DNA of 64,000 nucleotides from Ignavibacteria bacterium (GCA_016704345.1 JADJAH010000009.1:62001-126000), one strand, 5' to 3'. Positions 46,155 through 56,207 are shown, numbered from the stretch's first letter. Notes: generated by a model from the letters alone, not told the origin. Made by a program: numbers and translations.

Positions 46155-47171
46155 ATGATACAAAAGTTTAAATTTATAAATGGCTCACTTGAAGAGACTG
46201 CAAGCAATGATTGCCAAGTTTGGGTATATATAAATCCGGACAATGATGAGATAGAATTGATAGCAAAAGAGTATGACATTGACAGGCATACGGTGGAGTC
46301 TGCAATAGACCCTGATGAAATCTCCCGCATAGAGTTTGAAGACGACAACTTATACATAATCTGGAAACGTCCGAAGAATTACATCAGCTCGGACAACTTT
46401 CTTTTTGGAGTATCATCAATAGGTTTATTTCATCTGAAAGATAAACTTGTTGTTGTACTGCCGGAAGACGTTCCTCTGTTTGAACAAAAACAGCATCCTC
46501 ATTTCGCGTCATTGATGGACTTGATCATCAAGTTCCTTAACAATTCAATTCGTCACTATCTTGATCATATCAAAGTGATGAAGATAATATCACGCGAAAT
46601 ACAAGTGAAGCTGAATACATCTATGGAAAATGAATACCTGATACAGATGTTCAATCTTAGCGAAAGCCTTATCTATTATATCAATGCGATAAGTTCTAAT
46701 CTTAATGTTCTGATTAAGTTAAGGATCTACTTCGAAAAGCATTCCGGGGAAACATTTCCCGGCAATGAAGGGAGGATTGAACAAATGGAAGATATTGTTA
46801 TAGAAAACAGCCAGTGTCTCAAACAAGCAGAAATATATTCATCCATTCTCTCCGGCTTGATGGATGCCAGAGGCAACATCATAAATAATAACATGAACGT
46901 GCTGATCAAGAACCTGACTTTGATCAACATAATTTTCCTGCCGTTGAATTTGCTTGCCGGCATAGGCGGAATGAGCGAGTTCAGCATGATGACCAACGGC
47001 ATTGATTGGCGGATTTCTTACGGACTGTTTTTGGGAGCAATGTGCGTGCTGGGTTGGGTTACACTGAAGTTTGTCAAGAGGATTAATGAAATGAGCAAGC
47101 AATCCAAAATGGTGAGACAATCACTATTCAGCAAACTCAAACTTCGGAAAAACAATGGTTCCGGAGTCTGA
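46155..47171 (+). CDS. corA: CorA-family divalent cation transporter with altered GMN motif
   Basis: 338-residue CorA-type transporter: a large cytoplasmic N-terminal domain (about 1-275) and two C-terminal helices. The loop that in CorA reads GMN is GGMSEFSM here, so Asn is replaced by Ser. The first helix ends LINIIFLPLNLLAGI and the second is YGLFLGAMCVLGWVTL, followed by the basic KFVKRINE. The start at 46155 follows a gaggggga box; a longer start at 46119 lacks one. Mg2+, Co2+ or Zn2+ transport is likely; selectivity may differ because of the altered motif. A gap of 293 bp precedes it, without a gene. Confidence 0.88.
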   Translation: MIQKFKFINGSLEETASNDCQVWVYINPDNDEIELIAKEYDIDRHTVESAIDPDEISRIEFEDDNLYIIWKRPKNYISSDNFLFGVSSIGLFHLKDKLVVVLPEDVPLFEQKQHPHFASLMDLIIKFLNNSIRHYLDHIKVMKIISREIQVKLNTSMENEYLIQMFNLSESLIYYINAISSNLNVLIKLRIYFEKHSGETFPGNEGRIEQMEDIVIENSQCLKQAEIYSSILSGLMDARGNIINNNMNVLIKNLTLINIIFLPLNLLAGIGGMSEFSMMTNGIDWRISYGLFLGAMCVLGWVTLKFVKRINEMSKQSKMVRQSLFSKLKLRKNNGSGV

Positions 47172-47455
47172 AAATATCCGTCTCTCATTAACACAGAATT
47201 ACCTTTCACTTTAGCTTTGATTTTCGAGCTAAGAATCCAGCGAGTGTCATAGTGGGATCAACTCAATATTTTCTCGTGAAGAATTTGCACGGTACATTAA
47301 GAAGAAATTATTGACTCTGCTGCAATCGGAGGTAGAATTCAGCATTATCATTTCACTGTCCATCACACTTCCGTAATTGTCTTAAATTCTTTGTGTGAAA
47401 AAGTTATTTTAATTTCAAATTCATGTAACTACTAAACCTAAAACATCCTCATAAC

Positions 47456-48649
47456 ATGTTCAATCAATATCAACCTTTCATTAGTAAAGAACTCGAATCA
47501 ATAAAAGAACAGGGACTCTACAAAACCGAAAGAATAATAGAAACTCCTCAGGCAGCAGAGATAAACGTAAACGGAAAGAATGTTTTGAACTTCTGCGCAA
47601 ATAATTATCTCGGCTTGTCATCACATCCCGAAGTCATTGCCGCCGCACACGAAGCGCTTGACGAATGGGGTTTCGGGGTGTCATCCGTGAGATTCATTTG
47701 CGGGACACAGACAATTCACAAAACACTCGAGAAGAAAATAAGCGAGTTTCTCGGAACTGAAGACACGATACTTTATGCAGCATGCTTCGATGCGAACGGC
47801 GGAGTGTTTGAACCGATACTTTCGGAAATGGACGCGATCATTTCTGATGAGCTGAATCATGCCAGCATTATTGACGGTGTGCGCCTCTGCAAAGCAATGA
47901 GATTGAGATACAAGAATAACGACATGAATGACCTTGAAGAGAAACTCAAAGAAGCTAAGGAAAAAGGAGCAAAGCAGATACTGGTTTGTACCGATGGAGC
48001 GTTTTCAATGGACGGAGTCATCGCAAATCTTAAAGGTATCTGCGATCTGGCAGACAAGTACGATGCTATGGTAATGACAGACGAGTGTCACTGCACAGGA
48101 TTTCTCGGCAAAACAGGCAGAGGTTCAATCGAGCTCAATAATGTAATAGGAAGAGTTGACATCATAACCGGTACGCTCGGTAAAGCACTTGGCGGCGCAA
48201 TGGGCGGGTTTACCAGCGGTCGAAAAGAGATCATTGAAATGCTGAGACAGAGAAGCAGGCCGTATCTTTTTTCAAACTCTCTCGCACCGGCTATTGTAGG
48301 TGCATCAATAAAAGTCTTCGACATACTAAGCAGTACAACAGAATTGAGAGACCGTCTCGAAGAGAACACGACATATTTCCGTGAAAAGATGACCGAAGCG
48401 GGATTCGATATAAAACCCGGCGTTCATCCGATAGTACCTATAATGCTTTACGATGCAAAGCTGTCGCAGGATATGGCTGCAAGGTTGTTGGAAGAAGGAA
48501 TCTATGTAATAGGATTCTTCTATCCGGTTGTTGCAAAAGGACTTGCCAGGATCAGAGTTCAGCTTTCGGCAGCTCATACCCGGGAACATCTCGACAAGTG
48601 CATCGCAGCGTTTGTGAAAATAGGAAAAGAACTTGATGTACTTAAGTAA
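47456..48649 (+). CDS. kbl: Glycine C-acetyltransferase (2-amino-3-ketobutyrate CoA ligase)
   Basis: 397-residue PLP enzyme of the alpha-oxoamine synthase family. The PLP lysine is Lys243 in [27 protein letters not shown] and [16 protein letters not shown] are characteristic of Kbl. The usual DDSHAVGF segment is DECHCTGF. Normal partner is threonine dehydrogenase, which is not adjacent. A 284-bp gap precedes it (47172-47455), with no gene seen. Confidence 0.93.
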   Translation: MFNQYQPFISKELESIKEQGLYKTERIIETPQAAEINVNGKNVLNFCANNYLGLSSHPEVIAAAHEALDEWGFGVSSVRFICGTQTIHKTLEKKISEFLGTEDTILYAACFDANGGVFEPILSEMDAIISDELNHASIIDGVRLCKAMRLRYKNNDMNDLEEKLKEAKEKGAKQILVCTDGAFSMDGVIANLKGICDLADKYDAMVMTDECHCTGFLGKTGRGSIELNNVIGRVDIITGTLGKALGGAMGGFTSGRKEIIEMLRQRSRPYLFSNSLAPAIVGASIKVFDILSSTTELRDRLEENTTYFREKMTEAGFDIKPGVHPIVPIMLYDAKLSQDMAARLLEEGIYVIGFFYPVVAKGLARIRVQLSAAHTREHLDKCIAAFVKIGKELDVLK

Positions 48650-48684
48650 TACCATGAAAATCTTAGCAAGTTTACAGCGGGCTG

Positions 48685-50064
48685 ATGTTAATTGACAGAT
48701 ATGTATTGAAGTCATTTGCGGGCCCGTTTGTAATTTCGCTTGCGACGGTGATATTCATATTCTTGTTTCAATTTCTTATCAAATCACTTGACCAGTTTGT
48801 AGGCAAAGGACTTAGTTCCTGGATCATCATACAGCTCATTGCTTTGAATCTCGCGTGGATGCTGACTCTTGCCGTACCGATGGCTATGCTCATTGCCGCG
48901 CTTATGGCATTCGGCTCATTGGCTGCAACAAATGAAATTACTGTGATGAAGTCGGGAGGAATAAGTTTGGTTCGTTTGATGATACCAATGATCTTTGTTT
49001 CGTTCATCATGTTTTATCTGATGATAAGATTCAATAACGACATTCTCCCTGAAGCAAATCACAAAGCGCGCGTACTTCTTTACGACATTTCAAAGACTAA
49101 ACCCACATTCATCCTTGAGCCCGGAAAGTTTTCGGGAGATATTCAGGGTGCTCAGATATTGGTTAGAAATACATTTCCAAACAGCAATGAGATCCAAGGA
49201 GTATATGTGCTTGATAACTCAAATCCTGAATTCAGGAACATGCTTACGGCTGAAAAGGGAAATATCAGTTTTTCAAGCGACTTCAAGAATGTCATAATGG
49301 ATCTTGAGAACGGAGAGATTCATCAGTTAAGCAACATAGACCCTTCAAGAAATTACCGAAGAATTAAATTCGAGAAGCATCGTCTTTTGTTTAAGTCAGA
49401 AGGTTTCGGATTTAAGCAATCGAGTGAAAGCGCATTCTCAAGAGGCGACCGCGAGTTGTCCGCACAAGCAATGAAGAAGGTTGTTGACAGTCTTCAGATT
49501 GTTTCCGATTCAATACCTGTCAGGTTTCTTGAAACGATTCTTAAGGATTTAAAGACTCTCTCAGTATTGAATTACCGGGATACCGGATTTGCTTCTATAA
49601 AGACAGGATTACCCGAGCAGAAGCAAGGGTTAGTCTCAAACAGAACCGTTCCGGTTGATACAGTAAGAAAGCTTGCTGTTCCGGGAGACCTCCGCGACAG
49701 CATTTCATTGCTGGTCAGATCTGCTTTCAGCAGAAAGAATGATCTAAAGAATTCTGTTATCTCGCGTCAGCAGGTTGATAAAATGATAGATTCATATGAT
49801 GTAGAAATCTTTAAGAAGTATTCCATTCCATTTGCATGCGTTGTGTTTGTCCTTGTTGGCGCGCCGCTTGGCTACCGTGTTAAGCGTGGAGGATTCGGAA
49901 TAGCGGCAGGATTGTCATTGCTGTTCTTTCTGCTGTATTGGATCTCACTTATTGGCGGAGAGAAGCTTGCTGACAGGGGTATTGTGACACCTTTTGTCGG
50001 AATGTGGATCGCGAATATAATTATTGGTTTTTTTGGAATCTATTTAATGTTTAAGTCTTCTTAA
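48685..50064 (+). CDS. LptF/LptG-family permease (LPS export)
   Basis: 459-residue inner-membrane permease of the LptB2FG lipopolysaccharide exporter: three N-terminal helices (about 8-130), a periplasmic jellyroll domain (about 135-370) and three C-terminal helices (about 378-455). IDRYVLKSFAGPF and NEITVMKSGGISL are typical. A charged insert (about 240-350) lengthens the periplasmic part compared with LptG. Cannot say whether F or G; one such gene alone may mean the second is elsewhere. Confidence 0.9.
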   Translation: MLIDRYVLKSFAGPFVISLATVIFIFLFQFLIKSLDQFVGKGLSSWIIIQLIALNLAWMLTLAVPMAMLIAALMAFGSLAATNEITVMKSGGISLVRLMIPMIFVSFIMFYLMIRFNNDILPEANHKARVLLYDISKTKPTFILEPGKFSGDIQGAQILVRNTFPNSNEIQGVYVLDNSNPEFRNMLTAEKGNISFSSDFKNVIMDLENGEIHQLSNIDPSRNYRRIKFEKHRLLFKSEGFGFKQSSESAFSRGDRELSAQAMKKVVDSLQIVSDSIPVRFLETILKDLKTLSVLNYRDTGFASIKTGLPEQKQGLVSNRTVPVDTVRKLAVPGDLRDSISLLVRSAFSRKNDLKNSVISRQQVDKMIDSYDVEIFKKYSIPFACVVFVLVGAPLGYRVKRGGFGIAAGLSLLFFLLYWISLIGGEKLADRGIVTPFVGMWIANIIIGFFGIYLMFKSS

Positions 50065-50089
50065 GTATATTGCCCTTGAAATGAATTTT

Positions 50090-50183
50090 GTCAAGCCCCG
50101 AACAATATAAATTTACCCAACTCCGCCAGGTTCGGAAGAAAGCAACGGTAAGTAATCTTTATATGTGATTTGGGTGTCTTGAC
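50090..50183 (+). ncRNA. ffs: Signal recognition particle RNA (4.5S-like, small type)
   Basis: The conserved domain IV core is present at about 50115-50150: ctccgccaggttcggaagaaagcaacggtaag contains the symmetric loop and the GGAA tetraloop region that bind Ffh. Outer helices can be drawn by eye: gtcaag at 50090 with cttgac at 50178, atataaa at 50105 with tttatat near 50158, and ccca with tggg. A run of T follows (50184-50191), acting as terminator. About 94 nt, i.e. the short bacterial form without an Alu domain. Confidence 0.9.
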
Positions 50184-50209
50184 ATTTTTTTAATCCTTCC
50201 TCATTACAA

Positions 50210-51217
50210 ATGGAAAAAATCAGACTCGGGATAGTCGGCCTTGGAGGAATAGCTCAGATAATCCATCTTCCCATTTTATCCAAAATGAACGGTGTTGAGA
50301 TAAGCGCTGTATGCGACAATGACTCTCAAAAGTGCAAGAGAATTGCGGCAAAGTATGGGATAAAAAAGTTTTTCAAAAACTCATCCGACATGCTGAGTGA
50401 TTGTCAGGATATGCATGCAGTAATCATTGCAACACAAACCAATGCACACAAGCAGATCGCTCTGGAATGTCTTGATGCAAAAAAGGATGTTCTGATTGAG
50501 AAGCCGATTGCGCGAACCTATAAAGAGGCAAAGGACATAATTGATTCTGCAAAGAAGAACAAGCAGAAAGTTATGGTTGCTATGAATAACAGGTTCAGGA
50601 ATGACATGATGATGCAAAGGACTTTTACAAAAGCTAAAGAAATCGGGGAAGTGTTTTACGTGAAAACAGGCTGGGTGAAGCCTCAGAGCTCAAACCAGAA
50701 ATGGATGTTTGAAAAAGAAAAAGCCGGCGGCGGTGTATTTCTCGACAATGGCATAGCAATGCTGGATCTCGGTATGTGGCTGCTGAGTTTTCCGGATGTA
50801 AAAAGTGTTTCGGCAACGAATTATTTCCACAATACTAAATCAGTTGAGGATTCATCCATAGCTATGGTAAAATTCAAGAACAGTACTGTGCTTACGATCG
50901 AAGCCAGCTGGAGCCTGCTAAGGGATGGAGAATTGTTCTACTGCAATGTTTACGGAAAAGAAGGAAGTTCATCTATAAATCCGTTCAAGATCTATAAGAG
51001 AATGGATGGCAGCCTGTATAACATCACCCCAAAGAAAATAGCGATGCCTTCAAATGTTTTTAAGAAGAGTTACGAATATGAGCTGCAGCATTTTGTCGGG
51101 GCAGTAAGAGGAAATCACAATATCATCTCAAGCGGAGAAGATGCGTTGAAGGTTATGGAAGTTGTTGATGCAGTTTACAAATCTGCTAAGACAGGCAAAG
51201 AAGTTATTTTTAAATGA
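50210..51217 (+). CDS. Gfo/Idh/MocA-family oxidoreductase
   Basis: 335-residue NAD(P)-dependent dehydrogenase. Rossmann fold at the N-terminus (IVGLGGIAQIIHLPIL), with the conserved EKPIART catalytic-Lys motif near residue 98, and a C-terminal substrate-binding domain (about 125-330). Substrate, probably a sugar or inositol derivative, is not predictable. It starts shortly after the SRP RNA terminator. Confidence 0.88.
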   Translation: MEKIRLGIVGLGGIAQIIHLPILSKMNGVEISAVCDNDSQKCKRIAAKYGIKKFFKNSSDMLSDCQDMHAVIIATQTNAHKQIALECLDAKKDVLIEKPIARTYKEAKDIIDSAKKNKQKVMVAMNNRFRNDMMMQRTFTKAKEIGEVFYVKTGWVKPQSSNQKWMFEKEKAGGGVFLDNGIAMLDLGMWLLSFPDVKSVSATNYFHNTKSVEDSSIAMVKFKNSTVLTIEASWSLLRDGELFYCNVYGKEGSSSINPFKIYKRMDGSLYNITPKKIAMPSNVFKKSYEYELQHFVGAVRGNHNIISSGEDALKVMEVVDAVYKSAKTGKEVIFK

Positions 51218-51255
51218 TAAGTTAACTGTTAATTAACATACAAGGGCTAAGTTAG

Positions 51256-51975
51256 ATGAAAAAACAAAGACCACATATGAAAAAGAAGATACTTGTTGTT
51301 GACGATGAGAAAGATATTGTCGATATACTTAAGTATAACCTCGAGAGGGAGAATGAGTTTGAGGTTCTCACGGCAAGCAATGGAAAAGAAGCGCTCGCTC
51401 ATGCAGCCATGAACCCTGATGTTATAATACTTGATATCATGATGCCCGAGATCAACGGATTCGAGGTTTGCAAACAGTTAAAGAACAACCCTGCAACTTC
51501 AAACATACCGGTAATTTTTCTTACTGCAAAAGAAAACGAGATTGACGAGATACTTGGTCTGGAAATAGGTGCAGATGATTATATCAGCAAGCCGATTTCG
51601 CCGAGGAAAGTGCTGGCGAGAATCAAGTCTGTAATAAGAAGAAGCCAGAATGAAAAGCAAGTACAGACAATTTCTGATGACAACATTAAATTCAAGAATC
51701 TCGAAATTGATACAGCAAGCCACAGCGTAAAGATCAAGGAAAGAGAGATATTCTTTCCGAAGAAGGAGTTTCAACTACTACACTTTCTGCTGGCAAACAG
51801 AGGAAAGGTTTACTCTCGTGAAATACTTTTGAACAGGATCTGGGGAGAAAATATTTATGTAGTTGACAGGACAGTTGATGTGCATGTTGCCAAAGTAAGA
51901 GAAAAGCTCGGTGAATATGCCGAGTATATTGAAACAATTAAAGGGCTGGGTTACAGGTTCAAAGACGCCAAGTGA
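51256..51975 (+). CDS. PhoB/OmpR-type response regulator
   Basis: 239-residue regulator. Receiver domain with acidic pocket Asp16/Asp17, phospho-acceptor Asp60 in IILDIMMPE, Thr in FLTAKE and Lys in ISKPIS; C-terminal winged-helix DNA-binding domain (about 135-238, ending IETIKGLGYRF). Very PhoB-like. A second possible start is the ATG at 51277. The kinase follows 17 bp later, so the pair is co-transcribed. Confidence 0.92.
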   Translation: MKKQRPHMKKKILVVDDEKDIVDILKYNLERENEFEVLTASNGKEALAHAAMNPDVIILDIMMPEINGFEVCKQLKNNPATSNIPVIFLTAKENEIDEILGLEIGADDYISKPISPRKVLARIKSVIRRSQNEKQVQTISDDNIKFKNLEIDTASHSVKIKEREIFFPKKEFQLLHFLLANRGKVYSREILLNRIWGENIYVVDRTVDVHVAKVREKLGEYAEYIETIKGLGYRFKDAK

Positions 51976-51992
51976 TCTGCCCGGAGTGATTA

Positions 51993-52826
51993 ATGAAGAG
52001 AGTCAACCTTCTTACCAAATATTCCGTACTTTTCTTTTTGCTTCTGCTGATAGTAATAATTATCCTCGCAAAGCTGGTAAATGTTTCAAATGAAGCACTG
52101 CTGGTTTCCGCTGTCACTGCAATTCTTATGTATGCTTTCACTTCATTTTTTATTCATAAGGAAATCAGAATTCCTTTAAGATATCTCTACAGGTTTTCCG
52201 GGAAGCTGAAACTCCCTGCGGAATCAAGTGAAGATGATGATGACTTTGACAAGAAGTCAGACGAACTGAATGATCTTATAGAGGATCTTGAATCAATGAA
52301 GACCGGAAGAGTTCTAAACAAGGAGATTTTTGAAACGATCAACGAACTTCATCTGATTGCTAAGAGAACACTTCACGAAATAAATACTGCAAAGGTTTTC
52401 AGAATCAACAGAAACGAATTCATGGGAAATGTTGCCCATGAACTTCGCACACCAATTTTTGCAATTCAACTTTCTATTGAAACGCTACTCGATGGTGCCA
52501 TTAATGATGAAGAGGTGAACGAAGATTTTCTTTCGAGGGCATTGAATCAGACGAAGCGTCTCAAAGAGCTTGTTGACGATCTTGATGTAAAAGAGAAAGA
52601 GGTTTCGGTGATCGTTAAAGATGACGGCATTGGAATTCCGAAAAAGGATCTTCCGAGAATATTCGAGAGATTTTACAGAGTTGACAAGGCGCGGTCAAGA
52701 GATATTGGCGGAAGCGGACTGGGGCTGTCGATAGTCAAGCACATTCTCGAGGCTCACTCGAGTCACATAAAAGTGGAAAGTGAAGTTGACAAAGGTACAA
52801 AGTTTGAGTTTAGTTTGAAGAGATGA
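51993..52826 (+). CDS. PhoR-like sensor histidine kinase, internally deleted
   Basis: 277 residues, short for the family. Two N-terminal helices (about 9-30 and 34-54) with almost no periplasmic loop, a HAMP-like region, then the dimerisation domain with phospho-acceptor His149 in VAHELRTP. The ATP-binding domain starts abruptly: after LKELVDDL (about 190-197) comes DVKEKEVSVIVKDDGIGIP, i.e. the N-box region (roughly 70-80 residues) is missing, while the G1 box (DGIG, 211-214) and G2 box (GSGLGL, 240-245) are intact. The join keeps the frame. Without the N-box Asn the kinase should not bind Mg-ATP; assembly error or true deletion must be decided with reads. Confidence 0.85.
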   Translation: MKRVNLLTKYSVLFFLLLLIVIIILAKLVNVSNEALLVSAVTAILMYAFTSFFIHKEIRIPLRYLYRFSGKLKLPAESSEDDDDFDKKSDELNDLIEDLESMKTGRVLNKEIFETINELHLIAKRTLHEINTAKVFRINRNEFMGNVAHELRTPIFAIQLSIETLLDGAINDEEVNEDFLSRALNQTKRLKELVDDLDVKEKEVSVIVKDDGIGIPKKDLPRIFERFYRVDKARSRDIGGSGLGLSIVKHILEAHSSHIKVESEVDKGTKFEFSLKR

Positions 52827-52860
52827 CTATATTATCTTGTTCGCGATTCTAATTTTGAAA

Positions 52861-54117
52861 CTAACTTACAGCAACATCATTCCACATCTTCAGCAAGCCG
52901 CCTTCATCAAATTTTTTCCCGATGATCTGAATTCCAAAAGGAAGCCCATTGCTGTCATTGCCGGCAGGGACTGATATAGCAGGGATTCCCGCAAGATTTG
53001 CCGAGACAGTAAATATGTCGCTGAGATACATAGACAAAGGATCTTCGATCTTCTCACCAATTCTGAAAGCCGTTGAAGGTGTGGTTGGAGATATAATGAA
53101 ATCAACTTCGCTGAATGCTTTCTCGAAATCTTCTCTGATGAGTCGCCTTACTTTCTGCGCCTTTCTGTAATATGCATCATAGTATCCGGCAGAGAGAACA
53201 TAAGTTCCAAGCATAATTCTTCTCTTAACTTCCGTGCCAAAACCTTCCGAACGAGTCTTCACATACATATCCTCAAGCGCATCAAATTCCTTCACCCGAG
53301 CTCCGTACCTGACTCCGTCATATCTCGAAAGATTACTCGATGCTTCGGCGCATGTTAAGACATAATATGCCTGTATAAGATATTTGGAATGCGGCAGAGA
53401 AATTTCTGTTCACGGAGAATCCTTTGCTTCGCAGCATTTCTATTTTTGCGAATACACCCTCCTTCACTTCTTCATTCAAGCCCTCGCCAAAATATTCTTT
53501 TGCAAAACCTATCTTCACTTTTGACGGATCGAATCGTTTGTTTGCATCATGAACGTAATTGCCGACAGGCTCGGCTGATGAAGTGCTGTCTTTTTCATCA
53601 TGTCCGCCTATGACCTCAAGCACACATGCAATATCAGTATTGCTTTTTGCGAAGATTCCTATTGAGTCAAATGATGATGCGAAAGCTACAAGACCGTATC
53701 TTGAAATTCTGCCGTATGTTACCTTAAGTCCGGTGACTCCGCAGAACGAAGCCGGCTGTCGAATTGAACCACCGGTCTCTGAACCGAGCGATGCAAGGCA
53801 CATGTTTGCCGCAACCGACACGGCGCTCCTTTAAGTATTGCCGATGAACAAGTCAATCCTTTGTCTTTGATGGCAATCACATCCTTGACAGAAATAACCG
53901 CACCGGCGAGACGGCCGGCTTTTCCCTCTTTGATCTTCGAATCAATTTCATCCGCCCTCTGCAAAGCCTCTTCGGCAAAAACCTCAACAAAAACATTCAG
54001 GTCTTTTTGTGAATCAATATTTTCGAGGTATGATCTTACGAGATCTTTACAATTCAATTTACCTTCTCTGATCTGAAGTTGAATTGATTTGAGATCGGTC
54101 GGGATGTTAGATGTCAT
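52861..54117 (-). pseudogene. gatA: Glutamyl-tRNA(Gln) amidotransferase subunit A, disrupted
   Basis: GatA makes Gln-tRNA(Gln) (and often Asn-tRNA) by transamidation with GatB and GatC. The pieces read: N-terminus with catalytic Lys78 (SVKDVIA), a middle with GSETGGSIRQPASFCG, and a C-terminus ([32 protein letters not shown]). Two lesions are seen. At about 53822-53829 the region after SSAILKG joins directly to AVSVAANM with a frame change, losing about 60 residues that normally include GGSSGGSA and the cis-Ser. At about 53408 an extra base breaks the frame, restored by removing it ([16 protein letters not shown]). About 419 codons against about 480 usual. Likely errors, since the gene is normally essential where GlnRS is absent. 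Confidence 0.88.
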
Positions 54118-54204
54118 CTTGAGTTAAGTATTGAATGTGAACAAAAACGGAGAATGATTCTTGAAGCGATGTTGTCCGGAAATTGTGATGGGAGAAACAA
54201 CCTT

Positions 54205-54387
54205 CTATGCTTTCTTCTCTTTGTCTTCTGAAGTGTTTATATCTTTTTCAATATCTGATGTGGCTTTCTTAAATTCTTTAACTCCCTTGCCGAGACCCTG
54301 CATGAGTTCGGGAATCTTCTTTGCTCCGAAGAGCACAAGAATTACGATAGCTATCAGTATTATTTCAGGCGTTCCGAGACCAAACAT
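54205..54387 (-). CDS. tatA: Twin-arginine translocase TatA
   Basis: 60-residue protein with a short N-terminal membrane helix ([26 protein letters not shown]) and an amphipathic then charged helix ([15 protein letters not shown]). Features match TatA/TatE; the FGAKKIPEL hinge is classic. Partner TatC is at 9848. ATG start; divergent space to gatA is small. Confidence 0.93.
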   Translation of the reverse strand: MFGLGTPEIILIAIVILVLFGAKKIPELMQGLGKGVKEFKKATSDIEKDINTSEDKEKKA

Positions 54388-54429
54388 TTTTACTCCTTTG
54401 TTAAGATTTGCTTTATGCTTTTTGAACTG

Positions 54430-55098
54430 TTAATCAAAGCTCGCGACAATGCTCTGAAAGAATTTTGTTCCGTCGGTTCCGCCGAGCTCAACTTCCGAAG
54501 CCCTTTCAGGATGCGGCATGAGTCCGACAATGTTTCTTTCTTTGTTTTGAATCCCCGCGATATTGTTCAAAGAGCCGTTGGGATTATCTGCATAAGTGAA
54601 GAGGATCTGATTGTTGCTGATAAGCTCCTGCAATGTTTCATCATCACAGAAATAATTCCCTTCGCCGTGGGCTATGGGAATATTGATCTCTTCTTTTATG
54701 CCGTAATCGGCTGTGAAAATACTCTTATTATTCTCTACTTTCAATGTAACAGTCTTGCAGATGAACTCGAGACTCTCATTGACAAGCAATGCGCCGGGAA
54801 GCAATCCCGCTTCGCACAATACCTGAAAGCCGTTGCAGATTCCCACAACAACTCCCCCGTTGTTCGCAAATCTTATCACTTCTTTCATAATCGGAGAGAA
54901 TCTTGCTATAGCCCCGCATCTGAGATAATCGCCGTAAGAAAATCCTCCCGGAAGAAATATCAGATTCCTGTCGCCTATGCTTCCGTCTTTGTGCCAGAGA
55001 AATTCCGTATCGGCTTTGATAACATTCTTCATTACATGATAGAGATCATTGTCACAATTGGATCCGGGAAAGACCACTATTCCTGCTTTTGCCGGCAT
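54430..55098 (-). CDS. purQ: Phosphoribosylformylglycinamidine synthase, glutaminase subunit
   Basis: 222-residue class I glutamine amidotransferase that supplies ammonia to the PurL/PurS complex in purine synthesis. Catalytic Cys88 in GICNGFQ and His196/Glu198 in MPHPER are present. The start is the ATG at 55098 whose first base overlaps the TAA of purS; a longer reading to 55173 would run inside purS. purL is not in the window. Confidence 0.96.
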   Translation of the reverse strand: MPAKAGIVVFPGSNCDNDLYHVMKNVIKADTEFLWHKDGSIGDRNLIFLPGGFSYGDYLRCGAIARFSPIMKEVIRFANNGGVVVGICNGFQVLCEAGLLPGALLVNESLEFICKTVTLKVENNKSIFTADYGIKEEINIPIAHGEGNYFCDDETLQELISNNQILFTYADNPNGSLNNIAGIQNKERNIVGLMPHPERASEVELGGTDGTKFFQSIVASFD

Positions 55099-55358
55099 TA
55101 GTTCTGCTCTCCTTCTTTCTGAACCGCGATCGTATAATCTTCCATCACAGGATTGGCAAGAAGTTTTTTGCATGCTTCTTCTGAAAGATCAAAAGCTTCC
55201 TTTTCTGAACTTGCATCAATAACAAGCTCGATATATTTTCCGATACGGGTATCGAGTATTTTCTCGAATCCCATTGACTTCAGAGAATGTTCAACCGCTT
55301 TTCCCTGCGGGTCAAGAATATTTTTTCTTACCGAGATGCTGATCTTTGATTTGTACAC
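55098..55358 (-). CDS. purS: Phosphoribosylformylglycinamidine synthase subunit PurS
   Basis: 86-residue protein with the PurS fold ([62 protein letters not shown]). It bridges PurL and PurQ. Its stop overlaps the start of purQ by one base, so translation is coupled. A separate PurS/PurQ pair implies the small-type PurL. Confidence 0.95.
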   Translation of the reverse strand: MYKSKISISVRKNILDPQGKAVEHSLKSMGFEKILDTRIGKYIELVIDASSEKEAFDLSEEACKKLLANPVMEDYTIAVQKEGEQN

Positions 55359-55388
55359 TATGTTTGGATTTATGATTTAGTTTGCAGT

Positions 55389-56207
55389 TTATTTCTCGTT
55401 GACTTTTTCTTCGATTTCCTCAAGCCACTTCTTGTTAAGCTTCTCAAGTTTTTTCGTCAGAGCCGATCTTGCCGAATCAGTCCTGCTCATCTTGGTTTCA
55501 TCAATCGTCGGAGCTGTAAAAGTCCTGCTCTCAGATTTCATCATACCGTCGGCATTGCTTTCTGCTGAAGAAGGCTGAACTGCTGATTCGTTAGCTTCGG
55601 GAGCTTTCAGCATTTGCTTCTCTTCAACTTTTGTTTCTGCAGTAGCAGTACTTATATCATTCTTCACCGGCTCTCTTGCTTCTTTGCTCTCAAGTTGAGA
55701 CTCACTAGGTGTCACATTATCTATCTTTTTTTGAGGTGCACTTTCTACTCTGCCGTTACCCGGTTTGGAGTCCGTGGACCCTTCTGTTGTGAACTCAGGC
55801 ACTGACTTTTCCTTTGACTGATCTTTCTGCGTTTCAGAAGTTTCATTTTGTGCAAGATCAAGAGGCGGCGTATTTTGAGATGTTTGTTCCTGCCTGTTCA
55901 CTGCGGAATCACTTGCTGTGATCTGATCGGTGTTGACTCGCGAGTCATAAACAAAATACAATACAACAAAAAGCAGAGCTACAAATCCTGTTGCCGGAAC
56001 CAGCCAGGGATATGACTTTCCGCTCAGAAGCTGCTGAAAGAAATCGAGGATTCCGCCGCCATATCTGTGAACATGCTCTTCACGCCTTCGGTGTTCTTCT
56101 TCGATGATCTTGAAGTTCAGCTTCTTCTCAAAATCGTCACTTGCTTTTACATTGTCAAGCTTGCGGAGAAGTTCTCTGATCTCGTTATGTTGTTCCTGTT
56201 CTGTCAA
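55389..56207 (-). CDS. Putative anti-sigma factor, membrane-spanning
   Basis: 272-residue protein directly behind an ECF sigma gene with a 4-bp overlap. N-terminal cytoplasmic region (1-60, HNEIRELLRKLDNVKASDDFEKKLN, lacking zinc-finger Cys/His), one membrane helix (about 69-91, YPWLVPATGFVALLFVVLYF), then a low-complexity Glu/Ser/Thr-rich periplasmic region and a charged C-terminal helix. The family is not recognised, but context makes an anti-sigma role likely. Confidence 0.8.
   Translation of the reverse strand: MTEQEQHNEIRELLRKLDNVKASDDFEKKLNFKIIEEEHRRREEHVHRYGGGILDFFQQLLSGKSYPWLVPATGFVALLFVVLYFVYDSRVNTDQITASDSAVNRQEQTSQNTPPLDLAQNETSETQKDQSKEKSVPEFTTEGSTDSKPGNGRVESAPQKKIDNVTPSESQLESKEAREPVKNDISTATAETKVEEKQMLKAPEANESAVQPSSAESNADGMMKSESRTFTAPTIDETKMSRTDSARSALTKKLEKLNKKWLEEIEEKVNEK

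Noticed and set aside
46119..47171. Longer corA start at 46119
   Set aside because: The ATG at 46155 follows a purine-rich box at good spacing and matches the family N-terminus.
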